Shown here piece by piece: positions 23,261 to 31,696 of a stretch of 64,000 bases of DNA. Both the position numbers and the translations under genes were made by a program. Positions within the stretch are counted from its first letter, which is position 1. Each line of letters begins with the position of its first letter. The DNA comes from Chryseobacterium indologenes (GTDB lineage: Bacteria; Bacteroidota; Bacteroidia; Flavobacteriales; Weeksellaceae): assembly GCF_001295265.1 (NCBI RefSeq), contig NZ_LJOD01000019.1, positions 29,468-93,467 on the forward strand, given 5' to 3'. Below the pieces are notes generated by a model. It saw only the letters and a list, made by a program, of their open reading frames with translations. It was not told the DNA's origin and made no database searches.

Positions 23261-23857
23261 TCATTCTGTTATTTCCTGCGGGAGGTGGAGATAAGTATTA
23301 AGAATCTGTTCTTTCCAGACCTCAAGATCATCGGGGGAAACCCGGTCTGCCTTGTCAAAGAAAAAATGACGGATAACCTCTAAGCCGGAATACATAAAAA
23401 TGCCGCTGTCGGAAGTCAGTGAAAGAGCTTTGTCCATTCCCATACGTTCATACTCTTCATTTGATTTTCCGTGGGTATTGATTACAATGGCTTTTTTCCC
23501 TTTTAAAAGGCCTTTCTGTACTCCTGAGTCATACCGGTATGCAAAACCATAGCTGAAGACTCTGTCTATATATCCTTTCATAATGGCGGGTAAGCCTGTC
23601 CACCAGATAGGATAAATAAACGTGATCTGTTCTGCCCACGAAATATGTTCCTGTTCTTTCTGTACATCTTCCGAAACCGTTCCGGCACGCTGTCCCTGCA
23701 TATCTGCTATAGAAAGAACAGGATCAAATCCAATGTGATAAAGATCTCTGACCCTGATCTCATGATTTTGTAATTCCAGGCTTTCGGTCACTGTTCTTAA
23801 AAGATGGCTGTTTAAGCTTTGCTCATTAGGGTGGGCATAAATAATTAAATGTCTCAT
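23261..23857 (-). CDS. NAD(P)H-dependent oxidoreductase, flavodoxin-like fold
   Basis: A 198-residue flavoprotein of the NQO1/YwrO-like family, which reduces quinones or similar compounds. The N-terminal MRHLIIYAHPNEQSLNSHLL binds FMN/FAD phosphate; FIYPIWWTGLPAIMKGYIDRVFSYGFAYRY is the family's flavin/substrate loop. Length is normal. The AraC-type gene upstream on the same strand ends 73 bases away and is a plausible regulator. Confidence 0.88.
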   Translation of the reverse strand: MRHLIIYAHPNEQSLNSHLLRTVTESLELQNHEIRVRDLYHIGFDPVLSIADMQGQRAGTVSEDVQKEQEHISWAEQITFIYPIWWTGLPAIMKGYIDRVFSYGFAYRYDSGVQKGLLKGKKAIVINTHGKSNEEYERMGMDKALSLTSDSGIFMYSGLEVIRHFFFDKADRVSPDDLEVWKEQILNTYLHLPQEITE

Positions 23858-23882
23858 TGTTTCAGTTTTTAAATGAATGAAA

Positions 23883-23890
23883 CAAATGTA
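23883..23890 (-). promoter_or_regulatory. -7 box of the oxidoreductase gene
   Basis: TACATTTG on the minus strand, 25 bases before the ATG at 23857; the -33 element is weak. Confidence 0.45.
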
Positions 23891-23929
23891 GAACAGCTGA
23901 ACACTTAAAAATTGTAAGAAAACGAAATG

Positions 23930-24748
23930 CTATTCTGACCTGGGATTGCAGATGTTCTGCTGGAATTTGAGATATTGGGAAGGAGACAGATTAAGATAAT
24001 GTCTGAAATCATGAATAAGCTGGCTTTGATCATAATAGCCACATTGATCAATAATACTGAACCATTCCGGCTGCTGCTGATTTTTTATGCAGTCTTCAAT
24101 GAAAGTAATTGCTTTTAAGAAACGGTTATATCTTGAAATTTCTTTTTGGGAATAGCCAAACTGCTCTTTTTGTCTGCGCTGGATATTCCTTTCTGTCTGA
24201 CCGGTTTGCGTGGCTACAGTCTTGATGGGATTTAAGGCATTATTTTCAAAACTGCTTAAAAGAAATCCGGTGGCATCCTGTTCTGGAAGATAAGGCTTGC
24301 AAAACTCTAAAATATAGTGTACCTGCTCTTCAGGAGACTGAATTTCTGAAATAATATGCCATAGATCTGTAAAGCAGTTTTCTTCCAGCAGATCATCAGG
24401 ATGTATTGTCCTGTTCTTTTCTATAATAATTTTTCCAAAGAACCTAAAAAATGCATCGTCTCTGAAATTGGCTGTCAGAATAGATGTTCCGGGTGAAAGT
24501 GTATATTCAAAAGACTGTCTTACCGGTCCGAAAATAATACATTGGTCTACCGTTATTAGATCACCCTCCGGAATCTGCATGGATGCACTTTTTCCAAAAC
24601 AGAACAATAAAATAGTTTGATAGGTGGGGAGAAGGATTTTGGTAACCGGAAAGTCCGGAGACCTGTTTTCTGCAAAATAGAAATGTGAAAATACTCCTGC
24701 AAACTCTTCAGGCACTGTGATCCTCTGTTCATGGTAAAATGCTTTCAT
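23930..24748 (-). CDS. AraC-family transcriptional regulator
   Basis: A 272-residue regulator. The first 165 residues form a cupin-like sensor region of the type seen in short AraC proteins (LITVDQCIIFGPVRQSFEY). The C-terminal two-helix-turn-helix domain includes QTERNIQRRQKEQFGYSQKEISRYNRFLKA and CGYYDQSQLIHDFRHYLNLSPSQYLKFQ, the AraC signature. It most likely controls the adjacent NAD(P)H oxidoreductase. The GNAT gene upstream stops nine bases before it, so it may be the third gene of a TetR-GNAT-AraC run. Confidence 0.88.
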   Translation of the reverse strand: MKAFYHEQRITVPEEFAGVFSHFYFAENRSPDFPVTKILLPTYQTILLFCFGKSASMQIPEGDLITVDQCIIFGPVRQSFEYTLSPGTSILTANFRDDAFFRFFGKIIIEKNRTIHPDDLLEENCFTDLWHIISEIQSPEEQVHYILEFCKPYLPEQDATGFLLSSFENNALNPIKTVATQTGQTERNIQRRQKEQFGYSQKEISRYNRFLKAITFIEDCIKNQQQPEWFSIIDQCGYYDQSQLIHDFRHYLNLSPSQYLKFQQNICNPRSE

Positions 24749-24757
24749 AATGGATTC

Positions 24758-25240
24758 TTAAAATAGATTTTTCTCCATTTTATAATTGGTGAGTTCCGTT
24801 CCCCTTAATGGAATAGACTGTTCGCGGAGAATACGGAAACCCATTTTTTCAAAGAAAGAGCGGGCAGTTTTGCTCACATCTGCTGTCAGGAGGGACTGCT
24901 TCTGCTTCATAGCTTCCTGTTCAATCAGCTTATAGAGCTGCAGAGCTATTCCCTGGTGCTGATGCTCCTTATGCACAAACAAAAGATCAATATAATTTCC
25001 CTGGTCAAGGCTGATAAAACCTATGATTTTCTCATGAGATTCGGCAATCAGTACATATTGTGTTTCTATGATCTTCTGCCACCGCATTTCATTCTCAGAT
25101 CCCTGTCTCCAGGCTTCTATTTGTGCATCATCATAATCTTTTTTACAGATGTGTGTGATGGTATCGGCGAAAAGCAGCTTCATTTCTGTCAGATCCCTGC
25201 TGTTTCCTCTTCTTATTCTGATGGGTGGCGGATTCATCAT
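24758..25240 (-). CDS. GNAT-family N-acetyltransferase
   Basis: A 160-residue acetyltransferase: IRIRRGNSRDLTEMKLLF at the start, the acetyl-CoA region LFVHKEHQHQGIALQLYKLIEQEA, and the closing TARSFFEKMGFRILREQSI. Substrate unknown. Its ATG (25240, or the next at 25237) overlaps the TGA of the TetR gene, so the two are translationally coupled. Confidence 0.86.
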   Translation of the reverse strand: MMNPPPIRIRRGNSRDLTEMKLLFADTITHICKKDYDDAQIEAWRQGSENEMRWQKIIETQYVLIAESHEKIIGFISLDQGNYIDLLFVHKEHQHQGIALQLYKLIEQEAMKQKQSLLTADVSKTARSFFEKMGFRILREQSIPLRGTELTNYKMEKNLF

Positions 25241-25857
25241 CGGATATATTTCTTTTCGTAGAGTTTCTGCTGTTCTTCATTAAGCAAAGGATAAAAAAGA
25301 TTCATCTGGATCATTACATAATGTTGTATGGCTTTTTCCTTATCAAATTTAAAGGCAAGACTGTTATGGGTAATCCAGTTGTCTGCAATAATAAAGATTT
25401 GTGTGGTGAGGCTGTGAAGGATAAAATCCGGAATATTTTTTCTGAAGACCCCGCTTTCCTGCAGCCCTTTAAAAATAATCTGAAATTCTTCTTTTCTGCT
25501 GATATTGATTGATTCATACTGCGATTCCATCTCCGGGATCTCATGCAAAATATCAACAAAATTCATGAAAATAAACCGGAAGGAATAAAATATTTCGTAG
25601 GTGGATCGTGTGAACTGATAAAGGTCTTCCAGCGTTCTGTTTTCTTCCTTCTTCATAGTGTTCAGCACTTCGTCCATTTTTAAGATAAGATCAGAGAAAA
25701 GAATTTTAATAATGTCTTCAGAGTGTTTGAAATGATAATGTAAATTTCCCGGACTGATATTCAGATTAGCTGCAATGTGCCTGGTAGTGATGTTGTTATA
25801 ACCTTTTTCATTGAAAAGCTGCAGCGCTTTCTGTAGTATTTTGTCCTTCGTTTTCAT
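25237..25857 (-). CDS. TetR/AcrR-family transcriptional repressor
   Basis: A 206-residue repressor. The N-terminal helix-turn-helix is complete (KDKILQKALQLFNEKGYNNI, then ISPGNLHYHFKHSEDII). The rest is an all-helical ligand domain with no clear clue to its inducer. It sits divergent to two small membrane-protein genes across a perfect 40-bp palindrome, which is the obvious operator. A -7 box (TATATTTG) ends four bases before its ATG, so its mRNA is likely leaderless. The GNAT gene overlaps its 3' end. Confidence 0.9.
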   Translation of the reverse strand: MKTKDKILQKALQLFNEKGYNNITTRHIAANLNISPGNLHYHFKHSEDIIKILFSDLILKMDEVLNTMKKEENRTLEDLYQFTRSTYEIFYSFRFIFMNFVDILHEIPEMESQYESINISRKEEFQIIFKGLQESGVFRKNIPDFILHSLTTQIFIIADNWITHNSLAFKFDKEKAIQHYVMIQMNLFYPLLNEEQQKLYEKKYIR

Positions 25858-25861
25858 AATC

Positions 25862-25869
25862 CAAATATA
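25862..25869 (-). promoter_or_regulatory. -7 box of tetR-like gene, four bases before ATG
   Basis: TATATTTG (25869-25862) followed by GATT and ATG. A TTTTG 20 bases upstream is the -33 element and lies inside the palindrome, so repressor binding would shut its own promoter. Confidence 0.65.
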
Positions 25870-25883
25870 AGAGTGTTTAAATT

Positions 25884-25923
25884 ATATACCAAAATTAGAA
25901 CAATTGTTCTAATTTTGGTATAT
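25884..25923. promoter_or_regulatory. perfect 40-bp palindromic operator
   Basis: All 20 base pairs match around a centre between 25903 and 25904 (core GAACAATTGTTC). It covers the -33 element of the TetR-like gene and overlaps TATATTTG (25919-25926), the -7 box of the divergent gene. TetR repressors bind such palindromes as one or two dimers. Confidence 0.8.
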
Positions 25924-25947
25924 TTGCCTGGTAAAAATCAGATCAGT

Positions 25948-26082
25948 ATGGAAGGAAAAAAAATGTTCAACTATGAAACTTCAGGAAGTAATGATGCAAA
26001 AAAAGGAAAGGATACACAGGAAACTCTGGTTAAAATTCTGCAGGTAATCATTGGATTTATTATGGCAGTTCTTCATATGTGA
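25948..26082 (+). CDS. small single-span membrane protein
   Basis: A 44-residue protein: a charged N-terminal half (MEGKKMFNYETSGSNDAKKG) and one hydrophobic C-terminal helix (ILQVIIGFIMAVLHM). I do not recognise it. ATG 25948 is used because the longer frame runs through the operator and promoter. It stops three bases before the next membrane-protein gene, and both are under the palindromic operator, so they should be repressed together by the TetR-like protein. Confidence 0.65.
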   Translation: MEGKKMFNYETSGSNDAKKGKDTQETLVKILQVIIGFIMAVLHM

Positions 26083-26085
26083 GGG

Positions 26086-26451
26086 ATGAAAGATAGAGTT
26101 TCATATTGGTTTTTATCAGGGCTTACAGGGTGGTTTCTGGTGATTTTTTTAAGGCACGAGGGGATTTTCATTCCTGTGATCAGTAATTATTTCACAGATT
26201 TTATTACGGTTCCGATGTATGCTTATCTCATAGAATACCTGATGAATAAAGGAATGGGGTATTCCTGGAAACCGGATCTGAATTTTATTATGACCTCTGT
26301 TCTGTATCTGTCACTGTTGTTTGAGGCTTTATGTCCGCTTGTTTCAGAAAGATTTACAGGAGATCTGCTGGATGTCCTTGCCTATCTGACAGGAGGAATA
26401 TTGTATTATTTTTTGAAAATAAGACCAATTGGAAAAAAAGATACAGCATGA
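26086..26451 (+). CDS. small integral membrane protein
   Basis: A 121-residue protein with about four hydrophobic helices (WFLSGLTGWFLVIFL, VPMYAYLIEYLM, FIMTSVLYLSLLFEALCP, VLAYLTGGILYYFL). The arrangement GIFIPVISNYFTDFITVP and LVSERFTGDLLDVLAYLTG matches a Bacteroidota family of small membrane proteins sometimes labelled magnesium-citrate transporters; I know of no experiment behind that name. It is the second gene of the TetR-controlled pair. Confidence 0.7.
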   Translation: MKDRVSYWFLSGLTGWFLVIFLRHEGIFIPVISNYFTDFITVPMYAYLIEYLMNKGMGYSWKPDLNFIMTSVLYLSLLFEALCPLVSERFTGDLLDVLAYLTGGILYYFLKIRPIGKKDTA

Positions 26452-26505
26452 GCAAGGCTTACTATTAAATAAACTCTATATATTACATTACGGGCGGGGA
26501 AGTAT

Positions 26506-27123
26506 TTACTGATCAAGTTTGATGATAGAACCTTTGTAAAACCGGGTAAGATCATAAAGATCTCCGAAATACCGCTGTAATTCAGAATGATTTTCTATTC
26601 CCGTCCCATTTCTGAACTGGTCTTCTGCAAAGGAGTAGAGTACAGGATGGTCAGTCTTCAAATAATGAGAGACCATATTCACACTGCCTTTTTCTTCTGA
26701 GGCTATATCTGTGATGAACATTCCATAGATCAGAAACTGGTTGAAATTTTGGGAATCCATGATGAATTCCAGATTTTGTTGGGAATAATTTTCGTAGTCG
26801 GCAAGAAGCTGCTGAAAGCTTTTCACCTGGTTTTTATGGGAGATTTCATAAAAGAGATCAATGCCGTTGATGAAAAGCTGTGTTTTGGCTTCTTCAGTGT
26901 CGGAAGGACAAAGGCTGTTGAACCATGCAAAAATAATGGAAAGTTCATCCTTGGTAAGATGTTCTACAGAATCCTTTACTTTTTTCTTAATAATTTCAAG
27001 ACTTACCCGGGCATCATCCGGAAGGAATTTCATCATCTGTTCTTCCTCACGGCTGATCTTATTGAACAAATTAATTTTGGCAATAGTAGGATTGGTTTTT
27101 ATGAAATAAAGTTCATCTGCCAT
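26506..27123 (-). CDS. hypothetical protein, likely paralogue of the split gene at 19910-20508
   Basis: A 205-residue soluble, mostly helical protein. I do not recognise a named family. VKDSVEHLTKDELSIIFAWF corresponds to VRNDINRISAKELSAIISFL in the split gene, and DSQNFNQFLIYGMFITD to DSKDFMRFNDYMILLTK; both end with a YD(L/F) and a short ILD-like tail. Similar length (205 and 199) supports paralogy. It is convergent with the small membrane-protein gene and stands alone. Confidence 0.65.
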   Translation of the reverse strand: MADELYFIKTNPTIAKINLFNKISREEEQMMKFLPDDARVSLEIIKKKVKDSVEHLTKDELSIIFAWFNSLCPSDTEEAKTQLFINGIDLFYEISHKNQVKSFQQLLADYENYSQQNLEFIMDSQNFNQFLIYGMFITDIASEEKGSVNMVSHYLKTDHPVLYSFAEDQFRNGTGIENHSELQRYFGDLYDLTRFYKGSIIKLDQ

Positions 27124-27264
27124 ATGTTATGCATAGCTTGGTTTCTTAAGGAGCTAAGCCCTTTTCCGTGAACTAAGGTAAAGATTTTTTTTTCACAATC
27201 TGACAATTATAATTAATTTGTTCTATGATAAGTGTAAATATCGTGTCAGCTGTCTTTACATTCC

Positions 27265-27720
27265 TTATTTTTTTAGGGTTTCATGGAGGGCAATTCTGTT
27301 TCCTTCCGAATCTTCAAATTCAGCTATGGCAAAACCATTCTTATCATCTGTTTTTTTCGGGTAGAGAATTTTTCCGCCATTCTGAACAGCTTTATCCAAA
27401 GCCTGATCAATGTTATCTGTTTTGAAATAAATAATAACCCCTTCTTTGCTGGGCTTGTAAACATCTCCTTTGGCCAGGGCTCCGGTAATGCCGCTGTTCT
27501 TTTCCTCAAAAGGGAACAACGCCATTTCATAATTATCGATCACTTCTTTTTCAAAACTGAATCCGAAAACAGCCTTGTAAAACTGTTCCGCGCGTTGCAG
27601 ATCAGTAACCGGAATTTCAAAGTAGACAACAGGATTAGAGGTATTCATAGGGTTTTCTTTTGGGGTGCAGGCGCTTAATAAGAGCAGGAGAAATACAAAA
27701 TGTAAAAGATTTTTATTCAT
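27265..27720 (-). CDS. VOC-family lipoprotein (glyoxalase/dioxygenase fold)
   Basis: A 151-residue protein with a lipoprotein signal (MNKNLLHFVFLLLLLSAC) and one VOC domain: VVYFEIPVTDLQRAEQFYKAVFGFSFE, GVIIYFKTDNIDQALDKAVQNGGKIL and FEDSEGNRIALHE, with a metal-site Glu in GNRIALHE. Most VOC proteins are cytosolic, so a lipid anchor is unusual. ATG 27720 lies inside the last codons of the upstream gene (eight-base overlap), indicating coupling. Substrate unknown. Confidence 0.82.
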   Translation of the reverse strand: MNKNLLHFVFLLLLLSACTPKENPMNTSNPVVYFEIPVTDLQRAEQFYKAVFGFSFEKEVIDNYEMALFPFEEKNSGITGALAKGDVYKPSKEGVIIYFKTDNIDQALDKAVQNGGKILYPKKTDDKNGFAIAEFEDSEGNRIALHETLKK

Positions 27721-28951
27721 AATAAGTGATTTCATAAGACTGTGACCATTTCCCGTTTTCTTTCTCTGAAGCATCCTCGTAGTAGATTAAATTATTATGC
27801 GTGTCAAAAATATGGGTGAACTTCCTATGGTCTTCAGTTTCTTCCACTTCTGTTCTTTTTCCGTTTTCATAAGAAACAGTAGTAATGCTGGAGCTGCTGC
27901 CCGTTTTGATTTTTTTGATAACCCTATTTTCACCATCAAATTCATAAGTGTACGTATAGCTGCCACCGAAATCATGATTATTTTCTGTAACAGTATTAGT
28001 GTGGGCCGTTAAAAGTCCGCGGTCATCGTATTTATTTTCTGAAAATTCCAGCTGAGTGATTTCCGTTTTATTAAAATCCGGACAGAAAGCAAATCTGGCA
28101 GAGAAAATTTCCCGGTCAGATTCGTCATAAGCAAATGTTACAAGCTCATTGAAAAAATGGATGGATGGATAACCGGAAAGAAGTGCTCCATTCATGTCAT
28201 ATCTGAATTCTCCAAGAAGGTTTTTAATCTCATCTGCATACAAACTGTTTTCTTTTAACGGAAAAAAAGCCTGTTCCGGGAGGCTGTCCGGGACTATATT
28301 TTTAAAATCTTTCGTTGTAATCCTGGAAATGATTTCTTTACTGTACAATTCATACCGGTCATAAACATCAATATCATATCTGGAAAAAGCAAAATTCTGT
28401 AGGATCCTGTTCTTGTCGTCTAAAACGAGATATTTTAGCTTCACCAGCCTTTTTTCGGCATCAAATGTTTTTTTTGTAATAGAATTTCCATGGTAAGAAT
28501 AGGTGACAACAGCCCATCTATCCCCGGAATCGGTAAATGATATTTCTTCCAGCGGCTGATTCTGTGCATTGAACTGTTTGGTAAAAAGAACGATCCCGTC
28601 TTTGATGAAGGAGATTAATTTTCCTGTAGAATTATGCGTGACAAAGGTACTCCCAATCTCTTTTTTTTCCAGAAAATTCCCATTCAGATCATAAGTCTCT
28701 TTTTTGTTGAGGTTTCCTGATGCATCCGTAAAATGATAAACAATCGTATCAGGCATATTTTTTCCCAGATGGTGAAGTTCTCTGACTTCCATCCCTTCTT
28801 TTTCGTATCTTTTTTCGATACTTGCCAAGATACCATTCCTGTATAATTTCTTTTCTGAAATCTGTCCTTCCTGAGAATATAGGGTTTCTTCACGAATAGC
28901 ATCCAATACATATTCTTTCACCGATTTTACTTTTCCATGGAGATGATCCAT
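27713..28951 (-). CDS. hypothetical protein with YD-repeat-like strands
   Basis: A 412-residue protein of repeating short beta-strands with Tyr, Asp and Gly turns (YDLNGNFLEKKE, YDMNGALLSGY, YDDRGLLTAH, YEFDGENRVIKK), as in the YD/RHS repeat superfamily, but without the RHS core or a toxin tip. No signal peptide is visible. It could be a free-standing RHS-like fragment or a member of a Bacteroidota repeat family. It is translationally coupled to the VOC lipoprotein. Confidence 0.65.
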   Translation of the reverse strand: MDHLHGKVKSVKEYVLDAIREETLYSQEGQISEKKLYRNGILASIEKRYEKEGMEVRELHHLGKNMPDTIVYHFTDASGNLNKKETYDLNGNFLEKKEIGSTFVTHNSTGKLISFIKDGIVLFTKQFNAQNQPLEEISFTDSGDRWAVVTYSYHGNSITKKTFDAEKRLVKLKYLVLDDKNRILQNFAFSRYDIDVYDRYELYSKEIISRITTKDFKNIVPDSLPEQAFFPLKENSLYADEIKNLLGEFRYDMNGALLSGYPSIHFFNELVTFAYDESDREIFSARFAFCPDFNKTEITQLEFSENKYDDRGLLTAHTNTVTENNHDFGGSYTYTYEFDGENRVIKKIKTGSSSSITTVSYENGKRTEVEETEDHRKFTHIFDTHNNLIYYEDASEKENGKWSQSYEITYYE

Positions 28952-28995
28952 TAGCTAATGTTTTTACTGTGAATAAATATACAGAAACTAAGAAA

Positions 28996-29031
28996 TAAAA
29001 AATAGACAAAATCCGATTTGTCTATTTTTTA
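28996..29031 (-). terminator. terminator of the PI-PLC gene
   Basis: A-rich and T-rich 14-base arms (28997-29010 and 29017-29030, core ATAGACAAA) form a strong hairpin ending in T on the minus strand, 79 bases after the PI-PLC stop. Confidence 0.75.
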
Positions 29032-29108
29032 TGGTCTTAAAATTAAATAAGATAAAATGTTTCAGAAATCGGAATGTTTCAATCGTAATTTTTTTTTATG
29101 GTTTGGAT

Positions 29109-30470
29109 TCATCTTACCGGGATAAATGCCCATTGTTCTGCCCAGTCACTGGTTGAAGCCTGAAAAATTTTAATACGTGATCCGTTTTCTGTTGCAGCAC
29201 CAAATAAATCAAGGGACATGGTGGAAATATGTTTTGGAGTTAAGGTGAAGTATCCGTTTTCAAGGCGGTTAATTTTCCATTTCTGATTATCTCCGCCATT
29301 TTTTTTCTGAAGAATAACATCTGTTCCGTTGGCTTTCCCTAAACCGTTTACATCCAGAACCGAATCAGGCGTATTCTGGGCATGCAGGTAGAAATAACCG
29401 TCTCCTGCAGCTTCCAGTTTCCATCTTTGATTGGGCTGGCCGTTTGCGGTATGGACAATAATCGGGGTGCCGTCTTGCTGGCTGTTTTGATTGACATCCA
29501 TACATTTGTTAAGATCCAGTCTTGTACGGATTTCATATACCTGTCCGGGTTGCATTGTTTCAGAACCGAAAGAAAAAGGGTTGCAGGAGAAAAGACGGTT
29601 GATCAGGGCTTTATCCTGCGGAATTTCCGGGAAATCCATTGGGATAATCCCATACCGGGATGCAGGTTTGTTATACAGGTAATTAAAAAAAAGACGGTTG
29701 ACAATTTCTGCAATGCCTCTTGGACCTTCATAAAATATATTACCACTGGTTCCACTGGTAAAATTAAGGAAAAGGCTGTCCGGAAGTGATGAGGAAGCTT
29801 TTTCCAGAACAGGTTTTACAGCTTTTATGAATTTATCTTCTATATCATCTTTCCAGTCATCATACCTGTCCTGTACATACAAGCCGATGCCGTGATTGCT
29901 GAATTCTTTAGTGCTGTCATGCGGCCATTGGTCATAAAGGTCAATGCCTATATCAGCCCGGTCTCCCAGTCCAAACCGGCGGAGGAGTACTATTTTTCCC
30001 CTTACTTCACTCAATGCAGGTATTCGGTTTTCGGTGTAGAAAAGTCCTGGGAAATGTCCGATATTCACAGATCCGGTCAGGTCATCATAGAATTTGTTTT
30101 TATCTTTACTGCTGTCAGGGTCACTTTCATTTTTGATGCTCATCAGGATGGTTTCTTCCGGGTTTTCAGAAAGAAATTGATGGCATTCATTCATAATGGT
30201 TCCGCTGAAGCTGATATCCATATCCGCAATTCCATGATATACCCAGAGCACATGATCCTTGTCTGCCCGGGTTCCGCGTTTTAAACGGATGTCCAGAAAT
30301 CGTATACCTGCATTTAACTGTTCAGAGATGTTCAGGGACTGGCATTTCGTAAGGTAGCTTGAATCCCAGGCCGGATAAGTGCCGCTGTCATGAGTTCCTG
30401 GAATCGTAAGGTTATTAATTTTCAGATGATTGGGAAGATAGCTCATCCAGTTTTGTGAAAATGTTTTCAT
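29109..30470 (-). CDS. PI-PLC X-domain phospholipase with ricin-type lectin domain
   Basis: A 453-residue protein. Residues 1-300 form a bacterial phosphatidylinositol-specific phospholipase C barrel: IPGTHDSGTY with catalytic His27, VLWVYHGIAD with His79, and FLDIRLKRG. Residues about 325-453 are a ricin B beta-trefoil lectin (KCMDVNQNSQQDGTPIIVHT, GQPNQRWKL, GGDNQKWKI, EQWAFIPV). Bacterial PI-PLC cleaves PI or GPI anchors, and the lectin would target it to sugars. No signal peptide is seen although such enzymes act outside the cell; export or a missed upstream start is open. Confidence 0.88.
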   Translation of the reverse strand: MKTFSQNWMSYLPNHLKINNLTIPGTHDSGTYPAWDSSYLTKCQSLNISEQLNAGIRFLDIRLKRGTRADKDHVLWVYHGIADMDISFSGTIMNECHQFLSENPEETILMSIKNESDPDSSKDKNKFYDDLTGSVNIGHFPGLFYTENRIPALSEVRGKIVLLRRFGLGDRADIGIDLYDQWPHDSTKEFSNHGIGLYVQDRYDDWKDDIEDKFIKAVKPVLEKASSSLPDSLFLNFTSGTSGNIFYEGPRGIAEIVNRLFFNYLYNKPASRYGIIPMDFPEIPQDKALINRLFSCNPFSFGSETMQPGQVYEIRTRLDLNKCMDVNQNSQQDGTPIIVHTANGQPNQRWKLEAAGDGYFYLHAQNTPDSVLDVNGLGKANGTDVILQKKNGGDNQKWKINRLENGYFTLTPKHISTMSLDLFGAATENGSRIKIFQASTSDWAEQWAFIPVR

Positions 30471-30563
30471 TTTTATTATTGATTAGTTTCCCTACTCCTA
30501 TGGCTTTTCGGAATCTGCCCCGTTTGATAGATGGTTTCTGGTCTCCATCATACTTTTTTGATA

Positions 30564-31403
30564 TTATTTTTTGATGATTTTATAGTTTCCGGAATCTGTG
30601 GTGATAAGATAAGCTCCGTCAGGAAGTGCGGTAATGTCTACTTCATTATCGCCTTTTACCGCTTCTGTGGATTTCACCAGCTTTCCGGATTGGTCATAAA
30701 TAGAAACTTTATTGTTTTTTTCCACATTCAGGTGGAAAACTCCTGAGGTAGGATTAGGGTATATTGCTGTTTTGTCTTTAATGGTATTTTCAGCGGTTCC
30801 CAGTGTGGCTGTTTTTGTCCAGGTAAAGGCGTCCAGGCACATGTAAAAATAGCTTCCTGTGGATTGCAGCTGGAGCTCGTCAATAGGAGTGTTGCTGTTG
30901 TTCTGGTTATTCAGGGTGGCAAGATCAATCAGGGTAAAGCCATTGTAGATGCCTGTCGTTCCTGTTGTTGCGTTGAAGGTGGTATTGAATCCTGATGTTT
31001 TGGTGGTGGTGAATTTAGTGATACCTCCCAGTTTTCCTGTAATGATTAATGTTCCTGATGAATTAGACTGATTGAGCTGGGTATTGCTTAAGAATACCCA
31101 GAATTTTGATACGGTGAATCCGGAACTGCTTTTAACACTGAAGGATGGAGAGCTGATATTGGTGGTTCCTGTATTATCAATATAAATATTATCATTCGCA
31201 GTTCCGTTCCATCCTGTGCCTGGATAATTGGCCTGAATTCTAAAAGTACCTGCTTGTGAAACAATAGCAAACATATAACCGTTATTGGTGAAGCTTGTGC
31301 TGCCATTAGTTGAATTCTCAAAAGTCATTGTGCTTGTCTGTGCACTGAGGTCTGCAATACTGCTTAAGAAAAGAAGAATGGCAAAAAAGATAATTTTTTT
31401 CAT
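30564..31403 (-). CDS. T9SS-secreted protein with type A sorting domain
   Basis: A 279-residue exported protein. It has a Sec signal peptide (MKKIIFFAILLFLSSIADLSA), a Ser/Thr/Asn-rich body of unknown function of about 170 residues resembling a beta-sandwich carbohydrate-binding fold, and a C-terminal type IX sorting domain: YPNPTSGVFHLNVEKNN, VSIYDQSGKLVKS, LPDGAYLITT. ATG 31403 is used; the longer frame adds 40 residues upstream of the signal peptide. It is carried to the surface by the gliding/T9SS machinery, which is not in this window. Confidence 0.85.
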   Translation of the reverse strand: MKKIIFFAILLFLSSIADLSAQTSTMTFENSTNGSTSFTNNGYMFAIVSQAGTFRIQANYPGTGWNGTANDNIYIDNTGTTNISSPSFSVKSSSGFTVSKFWVFLSNTQLNQSNSSGTLIITGKLGGITKFTTTKTSGFNTTFNATTGTTGIYNGFTLIDLATLNNQNNSNTPIDELQLQSTGSYFYMCLDAFTWTKTATLGTAENTIKDKTAIYPNPTSGVFHLNVEKNNKVSIYDQSGKLVKSTEAVKGDNEVDITALPDGAYLITTDSGNYKIIKK

Positions 31404-31696
31404 GATACAGATTTTTAAAATGGATATGTTATTCTTAGTACCCCAAAGTAACAGGGAAATAAAAGGCAAAAACAGCGTATTACAGGCTGAATTGAAAAAC
31501 AGGTAGAAATACGTGGTTTTCAATTCCGGGATTATTCTACTTTTGAAAACAGAGACAGAATGGAGTTATAAAATGATTGACAACAGCAGACTTTTATAAG
31601 TATTGAGCTATGCCTCAGATCTTTATTTTTTATAAAATGCTGAGGTTCATATTCCATATTCTGAACGAATTGTGTAACTTTAAAGAAATCTAAACT

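Noticed and set aside
29382..29789. Plus-strand frames opposite the PI-PLC gene
   Set aside because: Shadow frames; the minus strand encodes both enzyme and lectin motifs.
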